Source: Caldilineaceae bacterium
Lineage (GTDB): Bacteria; Chloroflexota; Anaerolineae; Caldilineales; Caldilineaceae
DNA length: 53,280 nt
Direction of reading: 5' to 3'
Assembly: GCA_022824685.1 (NCBI GenBank)
Contig: JAJDZJ010000006.1
Span: forward strand, 1 to 53,280
Of this stretch, positions 42,971 to 51,469 are shown in pieces. Below the pieces are notes generated by a model that searched no databases, was not told the origin of the DNA, and saw nothing but the letters and a program-made list of their open reading frames with translations. The translations under genes were made by a program, and so were the position numbers. The first letter of the stretch is position 1; each line of letters opens with the position of its first letter.

Positions 42971-44422
42971 ATGACGAATCTCTCCGACACTCTGACCGTC
43001 AGGCAAAGATGGCTCATCTTCACCGCCATCTGCAGCGGCATCTTTCTGGACTCGAAAGAGGGCAGCATCGTCGTTGTCATTCTCCCCGCTCTGGTTCGCG
43101 ACCTTCAGGTCGACTTCACAATTGTCCAGTGGGTCGTCCTTTCCTTTACGCTGACCCAAGTAGCGATAGTCCTTAGCGTAGGAAGACTGGGCGACATGAT
43201 TGGCAAGAGGCCCGTCTTCCTTGGCGGCACGATTGTATTCCTGTTCGGTTCTATCCTCTCTGGCTTGGCGCCGAATATCGAGCTTCTCCTGCTGTTCCGC
43301 GTAATTCAGGCGACTGGGGGAGCATTTGCCACTGCCCTCAGTATGGGCATTGTGACCGAAATCTTCCCTACTTCGGAGCGAGGCAAAGCTCTAGGCCTGT
43401 TCAGCTTCGCCGTCTCATTAGGCGGCGTCGCCGGCCCTTTCCTGGGCGGATTGCTGCTGGAGTTCCTCTCCTGGCGCTGGATCTTCTTTGTCGGCTTTCC
43501 ATTCAGTTGTGTCAGTTTCTTTCTGGCCTGGCGTTACATGCCCGGCGCCAACCCCGGCGGCAGACAACGTTTCGACTGGACCGGCTCGTTTCTCCTGGCT
43601 GCCTTTCTACTGGCATTCATTCTCTTCCTGACGTTCGGTCCCCGTTTCGGATACCGCTCCCCAGCCATGTTGGGACTTTTCGCCGTCTCACTGCTCGCAT
43701 TAGCCCTGTTCATCAACACGGAACGTCGCGTAAAGGATCCCCTCCTCGACCTGTCGATATTCGGGAACGCGCAGTTCAGCCTCAACCTCTCGATGCGCTT
43801 CGTCAGCTTCATCGTGATCGGGGGTGTCTACCTTCTGCTTCCCTTCTATCTGACGAACCTGCTCGAGTTGGAGCCCGTGGCCGTGGGACTCCTCCTGACG
43901 ACAACCTGGATCTCCTTTGGGGTCGCCTCCCCGTTCGCAGGCACACTGTCCGACCGCTATGGATACCGTCGCATCGCCGGCGCCGGGCTCGTTCTCATGG
44001 CATTCGGCTGTTACACGGTAAGCACGCTCAGCCTCGAAACCACGATTCTCGGCTTTATCATGCGAGTGGCCACCCTGGGTCTGGGCATGGGACTGTTTCA
44101 GTCGCCAAACAATAGCGCTGTTATGGGCTCTGTTCCCCGCGAACGTCTTGGCGTCGTAAGCGGCCTCAGCGTTATCGGCCGCACGCTTGGGCGCACTTCC
44201 GGCATCGCGGCCTTGGGAGCGCTCTGGGCAAGCCGCGTCGCCGCCCATGCCGGACCGGAGTTTATTGGGGGCGTCACCGAAGCTGCCTCGGCGGCACAGA
44301 GCGCCGCGCTTCGCGACGTATCCTATGCCGCGCTCGCCATTGTCGCTGTCGCGCTGATTCTGAGCGCATGGGGTATCCTGGAGGCCCGTGCGCCTCATCG
44401 AAGGCTACAGGGCGGAACCTGA
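42971..44422 (+). CDS. MFS transporter, DHA2 type, copy 2
   Basis: A 483-residue transporter closely similar to copy 3. Motif A is GRLGDMIGKRPVFLGG; the C-terminal hallmark is FQSPNNSAVMGSVPRERLG. TM1 reads SKEGSIVVVILPAL, where the usual aspartate position carries Glu. Likely proton-driven export of small molecules; the substrate is unknown. It probably arose by tandem duplication. Confidence 0.93.
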   Translation: MTNLSDTLTVRQRWLIFTAICSGIFLDSKEGSIVVVILPALVRDLQVDFTIVQWVVLSFTLTQVAIVLSVGRLGDMIGKRPVFLGGTIVFLFGSILSGLAPNIELLLLFRVIQATGGAFATALSMGIVTEIFPTSERGKALGLFSFAVSLGGVAGPFLGGLLLEFLSWRWIFFVGFPFSCVSFFLAWRYMPGANPGGRQRFDWTGSFLLAAFLLAFILFLTFGPRFGYRSPAMLGLFAVSLLALALFINTERRVKDPLLDLSIFGNAQFSLNLSMRFVSFIVIGGVYLLLPFYLTNLLELEPVAVGLLLTTTWISFGVASPFAGTLSDRYGYRRIAGAGLVLMAFGCYTVSTLSLETTILGFIMRVATLGLGMGLFQSPNNSAVMGSVPRERLGVVSGLSVIGRTLGRTSGIAALGALWASRVAAHAGPEFIGGVTEAASAAQSAALRDVSYAALAIVAVALILSAWGILEARAPHRRLQGGT

Positions 44423-44644
44423 TCGACCCCGGCGCTGGCAACACTCCAGGTCGTCCTGAAGAAAACGGTATCCTCGCCCTGGAATGCCGTCGGACGGAAG
44501 AGTTCCTATCAAGTGAGGAGGGCTGACAATTGCGGCAAAAGGCGCAGGAATGGGCGCGCGTTCCATCGGTCCGTTTGAACAGAGGCCGCGGGTCCCAGAC
44601 CTGTAGCCGCAATCCATCCAGATTGGTGTGATCGTCCTCCCGCC

Positions 44645-46096
44645 ATGACGAATCCAACTGAGCAACTCTTCGTCGAGCGCAAGTGGCATATCTTCGCCGC
44701 GCTCGGCTCAGGCATCTTTCTCGCCTCCTTCGACGGCGGCGCTGTCAGGGTGGTGCTGCCGGCTCTTGTAACTGAATTCGACGTGGACTTCGCGCTCATC
44801 CAGTGGGTCGTGCTCTCCTTCTCTCTCACCCAGACGGCGATTATGCTGGGGGTGGGGAGGCTGGGAGATATGGTGGGGAAGAAGCCCATCTTTCTCAGCG
44901 GCACCATCGCATTCGCCATCGGTTCCGTCCTCGCGGGGCTTGCGCCCAACATTGAACTGCTCCTGTTCTTCCGTGTCCTACAGGCCATCGGCGGCGCGTT
45001 TGCAACTGCCCTGAGCATGGGAATCGTGACCGAATCATTCCCGGCATCTGAGCGCGGCAAAGCTCTCGGTCTTTTCAGCGCCACGGTCTCTGTCGGAGGT
45101 ATCGCCGGCCCCCTCCTGGGTGGCGCTCTCCTTGAATTCCTTTCGTGGCGCTGGATCTTCTTCGTCGGCCCACCCGTCGGGGCGGTCAGCTTCATTCTGG
45201 CCTGGCGCTATTTGCCGAACACCAGCCCCGGAGGCCGGCAGCGCTTTGACTGGACCGGATTCTCGACCTTCTTCTCCTTTCTTCTGGCGCTGATGCTGTT
45301 TCTCACGGTCGGAGAGCGCAATGGCTTTCGGTCCCCTCCAATGCTTGGCCTGCTGGCTCTCTCCCTGATCGCCCTCGCGCTCTTCATCCGCACCGAGTTT
45401 CGAGTAAAGGAGCCGCTCCTCGACCTCTCTCTCTTTGGCAACACGCTCTTCAGCCTGAATCTGTCGATGCGGCTGATCAGTTTCATCGTTTCCGGCGGCA
45501 TCACGCTCCTCTTCCCCTTTTATCTCAGCAATCTCCTCAAGTTGGATCCCACAGTCGTAGGTCTGCTGCTGACAATCACGATGATCTTCTTCGGCCTGTC
45601 TTCCCCAATTTCGGGCATCTTTTCAGACCGTTTCGGATACCGTCTGATCGCCACCGCAGGATTGGTAATGCTTGCATTCGGCTGCTACACTATCAGCACG
45701 CTCACCGCCGAAACTTCAGTTCTCGGCTATATTCTTCGTGTCCTGCCCTTGGGGCTGGGCATGGGCATCTTTCAGTCGCCCAACAACAGCGCGGTGATGG
45801 GTTCGGTTCCCAGGGAACGGTTGGGTGTCGTAAGCGGCGTCAATGTGATCGGGCGGACGCTGGGAAATACCGCCGGTGTCGCTGCCCTGGGCGCGTTGTG
45901 GGCCAGTCGCGTTCTGGTCTACGCCGGGCCGGACCTCACAGGCGACGTGACCGAGGCAGCTGCCGCGGCGCAGACTGGCGCGCTCCGGGATGTCGCGTTC
46001 GCCGCGATGGCATTCGTCGCGCTGGCCCTGGCAATGAGCGCCTGGGTATTGCTGCGGGGGCCCGCGGTCCTGCACCTGCGCAGAGCCCGCCAGTGA
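44645..46096 (+). CDS. MFS transporter, DHA2 type, copy 3
   Basis: A 483-residue paralogue of copy 2, sharing FQSPNNSAVMGSVPRERLG and the same length. Motif A is GRLGDMVGKKPIFLSG. TM1 reads ASFDGGAVRVVLPAL, with Asp at the acidic position. A PhyH gene follows 69 bases downstream. The 222-base gap before it shows no gene. Confidence 0.93.
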   Translation: MTNPTEQLFVERKWHIFAALGSGIFLASFDGGAVRVVLPALVTEFDVDFALIQWVVLSFSLTQTAIMLGVGRLGDMVGKKPIFLSGTIAFAIGSVLAGLAPNIELLLFFRVLQAIGGAFATALSMGIVTESFPASERGKALGLFSATVSVGGIAGPLLGGALLEFLSWRWIFFVGPPVGAVSFILAWRYLPNTSPGGRQRFDWTGFSTFFSFLLALMLFLTVGERNGFRSPPMLGLLALSLIALALFIRTEFRVKEPLLDLSLFGNTLFSLNLSMRLISFIVSGGITLLFPFYLSNLLKLDPTVVGLLLTITMIFFGLSSPISGIFSDRFGYRLIATAGLVMLAFGCYTISTLTAETSVLGYILRVLPLGLGMGIFQSPNNSAVMGSVPRERLGVVSGVNVIGRTLGNTAGVAALGALWASRVLVYAGPDLTGDVTEAAAAAQTGALRDVAFAAMAFVALALAMSAWVLLRGPAVLHLRRARQ

Positions 46097-46165
46097 CAGG
46101 CTACAACCCACTCCAATGACCGCGCGCAAGGCGAATAGCGATAACAATTGACTCGATAGGGGATC

Positions 46166-47062
46166 ATGATGAATATTCGTTTTGGATATCGAGACGTTGC
46201 CTACCCCGGAGACTCTCTGGGCGCGCTCCAGGACAGCCAGCCCCTGTTGCTCGACATGCAGGCACTGCATGCACGGATGGCTGAGGACGGGTATCTTTTG
46301 CTGCGCGGACTGATTGACCGCCAAAAGGTGCAACAGGCCCGTGCCACCATCCTTCACTATATGTACGAACAGAATGTGCTAACTCCGGATGCGCCAGTCC
46401 TCGAAGGAGTGATGCCCAAGGGCGGTCGCGGCGCAAAAATGCGGCGGATCGCCTACCACGACGACGTCCTTGCCGTCATTCAGGCCACCGAACTATTCGA
46501 CTTTTTTGCCGCCTACTTTGGCGAGCCCGCGCGCACCTTTGATTATAAATGGCTGCGGGCCGTGGGAAACGAGCAGTACACCGGCGCCCACTATGACTTC
46601 GTCTACATGGGCCGGGGATCGGCAAGCCTCCACACGGTCTGGATTCCGCTCGGTGACATTTCCGTCGCTCACGGCGCCTTGGCCGTATGCCGGGGGTCCC
46701 ACAATCTGCCCAGCTTCTCCCGCATTCGCGACACCTACGGGCGTATGGACGTGGACCGCGACGGCATAGACGGCTGGTTCACAAAAGACCCCATGGAGAT
46801 TGTCGAGAAGTTCGGCGGCAAATGGCTCACGAGCGAATTCTTCATGGGAGACGCAGTTCTCTTTGGCATGCACACAATGCACGCCTCAACCACCAATCTG
46901 ACCAATCGGTTCCGTCTGAGCTGTGATGTGCGTTACCAGCCGGCCAGCGAGCCGGCAGACCACCGGTGGGTGGATGGCGGTCCGGGCCATACCGTCCACG
47001 GAATCAAGGATCTGATCCCTATGGAGAAGGCGCGCGCCCAATGGGGGTTGCCGGTTGACTAA
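46166..47062 (+). CDS. PhyH family dioxygenase, second copy
   Basis: A 298-residue Fe(II)/2-oxoglutarate dioxygenase. The iron ligands are in AHYDFV (HxD) and MHTMHASTTN (distal His). Only distantly like the copy at 27444: the HxD pair is HYD rather than HQD, and the linkers differ. It starts at ATG 46166 and precedes the two amidohydrolases and the Rieske gene on the same strand. Possible hydroxylation of the compound handled by them is inferred. Confidence 0.9.
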   Translation: MMNIRFGYRDVAYPGDSLGALQDSQPLLLDMQALHARMAEDGYLLLRGLIDRQKVQQARATILHYMYEQNVLTPDAPVLEGVMPKGGRGAKMRRIAYHDDVLAVIQATELFDFFAAYFGEPARTFDYKWLRAVGNEQYTGAHYDFVYMGRGSASLHTVWIPLGDISVAHGALAVCRGSHNLPSFSRIRDTYGRMDVDRDGIDGWFTKDPMEIVEKFGGKWLTSEFFMGDAVLFGMHTMHASTTNLTNRFRLSCDVRYQPASEPADHRWVDGGPGHTVHGIKDLIPMEKARAQWGLPVD

Positions 47063-47156
47063 GCGAGCATTCGCGTTTTGCAGATTGCCCGCGCCCTGGA
47101 ATTCGAGTACGATAGTCGCTATACATTCCTGAACCCGTACCAGACCAGAATCCCCA

Positions 47157-48179
47157 ATGCCTGACCCAACCCGAATCGACTGCGACATCCATAACGAAGT
47201 TCCGAACCTGGAGACTCTTTATCCCTACCTGCCTGATCACTGGCTGGACTACTGCCGCGAGTCGGCATTCAATGGTCCTGACGCGGCCGACTATCCCGAG
47301 TCCGTTCCGACTGCGGCCCGCGAAGGAAGCAGCGCCAAGCCGGATCTTGCAGAAGTCCGGAGCTGTGCATTGCGAGACGTGGAAATCGGCATTCTGAACT
47401 GTGCCTATCGCGTCCAGAGCGTGCGCAACGAGGATCTGGCCGCCTCTCTGGCGACGGCGGTAAACCAGTGGCAAGTGGAACACTGGCTCGAGAAAGAGCC
47501 CCGTTTGCGGGCATCCATCGTCGCGCCAAGCCACAATCCCGCGCTCGCGGCAAGGGAAATCGAAAGATGGGGCGACCACCCAGGCTTCGTGCAGGTAATC
47601 CTACCTGTACGCGCCGAAGCGCCCTACGGGAATCGCCGCTACGATCCAATCTACGCTGCCGCGGTGAAGCGCGACCTCGCCATCGGCATCCACTACGGCG
47701 GCGCGCCCGGCCATCCCCCAACGCCCACCGGCTGGCCATCCTATTTCATCGAAGATTACACCGGTATGGCGCAGGTCTTTCAATCCCAGGTGATCAGTCT
47801 GGTCTGCGAGGGTGCCTTCGAACGTTTTCCCACCCTACGGGTCGCGCTCATCGAAGGGGGCTTCACCTGGCTGCCGTCGCTGATGTGGCGGATCGACAAA
47901 GAATGGAAAGGGCTGCGCCACAACACGCCTTATGTCCGCCGCCCTCCCTCCGAATACATGCGGGCGCATCTGCGTCTCACCATCCAGCCCTTGGACGCGC
48001 CGCCTAATCCCCTGCATCTGGCGCAAATACTGGACCAGTGCGGCGCCGAAGACCTGCTCCTTTACGCCAGCGACTATCCCCATTGCCACGACGTCCAGGA
48101 GTTCCTCCTGGACCTGTTGACAGCGGATCAGCGAGAAAAGATCTGCAGCGCCAACGCGCGCGCATTTTACCGGCTGTGA
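47157..48179 (+). CDS. Amidohydrolase family protein (ACMSD-like), copy A
   Basis: A 340-residue TIM-barrel amidohydrolase of the Amidohydro_2 type, a family including aminocarboxymuconate-semialdehyde and hydroxybenzoate decarboxylases. The later metal motifs are present: GIHYGGA, ALIEGGFTWLPS and LLYASDYPH. The N-terminal motif reads DCDIH where the family usually has HxH, so the first His ligand seems replaced by Asp (residue 10). The next gene is a clear paralogue. Confidence 0.9.
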   Translation: MPDPTRIDCDIHNEVPNLETLYPYLPDHWLDYCRESAFNGPDAADYPESVPTAAREGSSAKPDLAEVRSCALRDVEIGILNCAYRVQSVRNEDLAASLATAVNQWQVEHWLEKEPRLRASIVAPSHNPALAAREIERWGDHPGFVQVILPVRAEAPYGNRRYDPIYAAAVKRDLAIGIHYGGAPGHPPTPTGWPSYFIEDYTGMAQVFQSQVISLVCEGAFERFPTLRVALIEGGFTWLPSLMWRIDKEWKGLRHNTPYVRRPPSEYMRAHLRLTIQPLDAPPNPLHLAQILDQCGAEDLLLYASDYPHCHDVQEFLLDLLTADQREKICSANARAFYRL

Positions 48180-48260
48180 AATGCCATTCAAGGCGACGAG
48201 ACACTACCCGATCCCAGCCCCTGGCTTCCTGTCACCCAGCGACAGAATAGGAGGATTACC

Positions 48261-49436
48261 ATGTCTGCCCAATTCGACTCGACCGCCAGCGTGGAGAGCG
48301 GCCAGAAAACGAAAGACCAGACAAATGGTCATGGCGCGAACCGTCCCGCATCGTCTGTTCAACAGGCTCCCCGATACCGGGCGCCGCTGGACACGGCCAT
48401 CATCGACACCGACATCCATATCTACTTCCCGACGCCGGACGCGCTGCGCAGCTATCTGGACGAGAAGTGGCAGGACTATCACCGAACATTTGGGCAGCGG
48501 GGATTTGACGGTTCGCACTATCCGCGGGCAATGCCCAATGCGGCCCGCCATGACGCCTGGCCCGACGACGGAACGCCGCCCGGCTCAAATCTGCCTCTGA
48601 TGCAAAGGCAACTTTTAGACGAGTGGAGTATCGAGGTCGGCGTCCTGAATCCGCTGGTCGGCGCCGGCGAGCAACGCAATCTGGCTTTCGGCGCCGCTTT
48701 CGCCCGCGCGACCAATGAATGGCAGCTGGCAGAGTGGCTCGACCCCGAACCGCGGCTGCGCGCCTCGATCATCGTTCCCTGGGAAGACGGCGAACTGTCC
48801 GCCGCCGAGATCGACAGGTGGGGCAGCCATCCGGGATTTGTCCACGCTCTGTTGATCGCCCGCACCAAGGAGCCTCTGGGACGGCGCAAATACTGGCCCA
48901 TGTATGAAGCCGCTTGCCGCCATGACCTTCCGATCGCCATCCATTTCGGCGGCGCGGCCGGCGTGCCGATCACAGGGTCGGGCTATCCCAACCATTACAT
49001 CGAAGATCACGGCGGAATGCCCCAGACATTTCAGGCGCAGGTAATCAGCCTGATATTTGAGGGGGTCTTACAGCAGTTTCCCACGCTCAAATTCGTGTTG
49101 ATTGAAGGAGGATTCGCCTGGATCCCGCCGATGCTCTGGCGGATGGACAGCGCCTGGCGCAAACTGGGCAGCGAAGTGCCCCATGTCACCGAACCGCCCT
49201 CCCAGCTTTTCCGCCGCCATTTCTGGGTCAGCACGCAACCAATGGAGGAGCCCTTCAGGCCGGAGCAGTTCCGGCAACTGCTGGGCCAGCTCGATCTGGA
49301 CGACCGCCTGCTCTTTGCCACCGACTACCCCCACTGGGACTTTGACGCCCCCGATCGCGCCTTCCCCGTGCCCCTGGACAAAGAACGCCGCCGCAAGTTC
49401 ATGGCGGAGAACGCCCGCCTTCTGTACAAGCTTTAG
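48261..49436 (+). CDS. Amidohydrolase family protein (ACMSD-like), copy B
   Basis: A 391-residue paralogue of copy A, with about 50 extra residues at the N-terminus. Shared motifs are DTDIH (again Asp in place of the first His of HxH), AIHFGGAAG, LIEGGFAWIPPMLWRMD and LLFATDYPHWDFDAP. The ATG has GGAGGATT upstream. A Rieske ferredoxin follows after nine bases, so the pair is probably co-translated. A ring-cleavage or decarboxylation step is possible. Confidence 0.92.
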   Translation: MSAQFDSTASVESGQKTKDQTNGHGANRPASSVQQAPRYRAPLDTAIIDTDIHIYFPTPDALRSYLDEKWQDYHRTFGQRGFDGSHYPRAMPNAARHDAWPDDGTPPGSNLPLMQRQLLDEWSIEVGVLNPLVGAGEQRNLAFGAAFARATNEWQLAEWLDPEPRLRASIIVPWEDGELSAAEIDRWGSHPGFVHALLIARTKEPLGRRKYWPMYEAACRHDLPIAIHFGGAAGVPITGSGYPNHYIEDHGGMPQTFQAQVISLIFEGVLQQFPTLKFVLIEGGFAWIPPMLWRMDSAWRKLGSEVPHVTEPPSQLFRRHFWVSTQPMEEPFRPEQFRQLLGQLDLDDRLLFATDYPHWDFDAPDRAFPVPLDKERRRKFMAENARLLYKL

Positions 49437-49445
49437 AGATGAGCA

Positions 49446-49880
49446 ATGGCAAAACACATCGTCGCCACAGTTGACGAAATCCCGCCGGGAGAACGCAAGG
49501 TCGTAGAGGTGGATGGACGCTCCATCGGCGTTTTCAACATTAAGGGCGAATTCTATGCCCTGCGCAACATCTGCCCGCACCAGGGCGGCCCGCTCTGTGA
49601 GGGCCGGCTAACCGGATTCGTGATGGCCGACAAACCCGGCGGCGAATACAGGTATGAGAGGCGGGGCGAAATCTTGCGTTGTCCGTGGCATGGCTGGGAG
49701 TACGACGTGACCACCGGCCAGTCCTGGGTTGATCCGGCCTCGGTGCGTACCCGCAGCTACGACGTTGAAATCGCAACAGCGGAAGACCTTCCTTCAACCT
49801 ATCAGCCGGGCCCCTACACTGCCGAAACCTTCGAGGTCTCCGTCGACCAGGAGTACGTCATCGTCGAACTGCCCGGCTGA
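49446..49880 (+). CDS. Rieske [2Fe-2S] ferredoxin
   Basis: A 144-residue small Rieske protein. The cluster is bound by Cys43-x-His45 (CPHQGG) and Cys79-x2-His82 (CPWHGWEYD), with an insertion of about 20 residues between them. Such proteins pass electrons to oxygenases. No oxygenase large subunit lies next to it, so its partner is likely encoded elsewhere. It is nine bases downstream of amidohydrolase copy B. Confidence 0.93.
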   Translation: MAKHIVATVDEIPPGERKVVEVDGRSIGVFNIKGEFYALRNICPHQGGPLCEGRLTGFVMADKPGGEYRYERRGEILRCPWHGWEYDVTTGQSWVDPASVRTRSYDVEIATAEDLPSTYQPGPYTAETFEVSVDQEYVIVELPG

Positions 49881-49982
49881 CGGGTGCGCCGACAGCGCTT
49901 CCTAGCCCCGCATTTCATTCAGCGTGCAGGCAATCCAGGAGAGTCACTACGGCTATCCACGAGCCACCGGAGGTCCCTCCCC

Positions 49983-51380
49983 ATGAACAGGAATGGAACG
50001 TCCGCCTTCAGCCCGGAACTCGAAGCCTATCTGCAGGAAGCCGAGTTGAGCCAGCTCAAGGAGCTGAGCGAATGGCTGCGCATTCCCAGCGTCAGCACGC
50101 TGCCGGAGCATGAGGAGGACGTGGAACAGGCCGCGGCCTGGCTGGCGCAAAAGATGTCCTCAATCGGCCTCCAAAACGTCCAAGTCATCCCCACCGACGG
50201 CCATCCGATCGTCTACGCAGACTGGCTCCATGCGGGAACCGACGCCCCGACCGTCCTGGTCTACGGGCATTACGATGTCCAACCTGTCGACCCGTTGGAG
50301 ATGTGGACGACGCCGCCCTTCGAACCGACCGTGCGCGGCGACGACCTGTTTGCCCGCGGCGCGTCCGACGACAAGGGGCAGCTGTTTGCGCACGTGGCCG
50401 CGGTCGAGGCACTTCTGGCAACCACCGGCAGGTTGCCAGTTAACGTAAAGTTTCTGGTCGAAGGGGAGGAGGAAGTTGGCAGCGGTGCGCTGACGGCCTT
50501 TGTGCCGGCAGAAACTGGGAAACTTGCGGCCGATGTCTGTGTCATCTCCGACACGCACATCCTGTCTCCTGAGCAGCCGCTGATCATCTACGGGTTGCGG
50601 GGCGTGTGGGCGGGCGAGGTGACGGTAAGAGGCCCTTCGCAGGACCTCCATAGCGGCATGTTCGGCGGCGCGGTGCACAACCCGAATCAGGCCATGTGCG
50701 CGCTGCTGGCGCGGCTCCATGACGACGCTGGGCGGGTGGCGGTTCCCGGATTCTACGATGATGTCCAACCGCTGTCGCCGCAGGAACGCGAAGCCCTGGC
50801 GCAGGTTCCCTACGGTGACGAACAGTTGCTGCAGGAAAGCGGCGCGCCCGCGGCCTGGGGGGAAAAGGGCTATACAGTGACCGAGCGAATTGGGGCCCGG
50901 CCGACCCTGGAGATAAACGGCATGTGGGGCGGTTTCGTCGGCGAAGGCTTCAAAACCGTAATCCCTGCCGAGGCGCACGCCAAGGTAAGCTGCCGGCTTG
51001 TTCCCAATCAGCCATCCGCTGCCATCGGGCCGATGATCGAGAAATTCCTACAGCAAATCGCGCCGGAAACCGTGGAAGTTGAGGTGCGCACGCTCCAATA
51101 CGCGCCTGCCACCGTGGTTCCGCTTGATGTGCCCGAGATGCAGGCCGGGGCCCTCGCCTACGCCCGCGTCTTCGGCGTGAACCCGGTCTTCAGCCGCGAA
51201 GGCGGCTCCATCCCGATTGCCACAGTTGTTCAGGATTCTCTGAACATGCCCATCCTGTTCATGGGATTCGGCCTGCCCGACGACAATCTGCACGCGCCCA
51301 ACGAGAAACTGCATCTGCCGAACTTCTATCGTGGCATTCGCGTTGGCATCGCGTTGATGGAAGAGCTCGTTTCGTCTTGA
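49983..51380 (+). CDS. M20 family dipeptidase/metallopeptidase
   Basis: A 465-residue zinc peptidase of the M20 (CNDP/DapE-like) family. His96 and Asp98 (VYGHYDVQ), Asp129/130 (ARGASDDKGQ) and Glu163/164 (EGEEEVGS) are the metal and catalytic residues. The dimerisation lid domain lies in the middle. ATG 49983 has GGAGG upstream and the family N-terminus starts here, not at 49884. It cleaves dipeptides or N-acyl amino acids in the cytoplasm; no signal peptide is seen. Confidence 0.93.
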   Translation: MNRNGTSAFSPELEAYLQEAELSQLKELSEWLRIPSVSTLPEHEEDVEQAAAWLAQKMSSIGLQNVQVIPTDGHPIVYADWLHAGTDAPTVLVYGHYDVQPVDPLEMWTTPPFEPTVRGDDLFARGASDDKGQLFAHVAAVEALLATTGRLPVNVKFLVEGEEEVGSGALTAFVPAETGKLAADVCVISDTHILSPEQPLIIYGLRGVWAGEVTVRGPSQDLHSGMFGGAVHNPNQAMCALLARLHDDAGRVAVPGFYDDVQPLSPQEREALAQVPYGDEQLLQESGAPAAWGEKGYTVTERIGARPTLEINGMWGGFVGEGFKTVIPAEAHAKVSCRLVPNQPSAAIGPMIEKFLQQIAPETVEVEVRTLQYAPATVVPLDVPEMQAGALAYARVFGVNPVFSREGGSIPIATVVQDSLNMPILFMGFGLPDDNLHAPNEKLHLPNFYRGIRVGIALMEELVSS

Positions 51381-51469
51381 CTTCAGCAAGGAAAAGGTGC
51401 AGAATAATTAGTCTGACACAGTATACTCTTCCTTCTTGACAGAAGATGGTCTTGAATAAGGAGTTTCAT

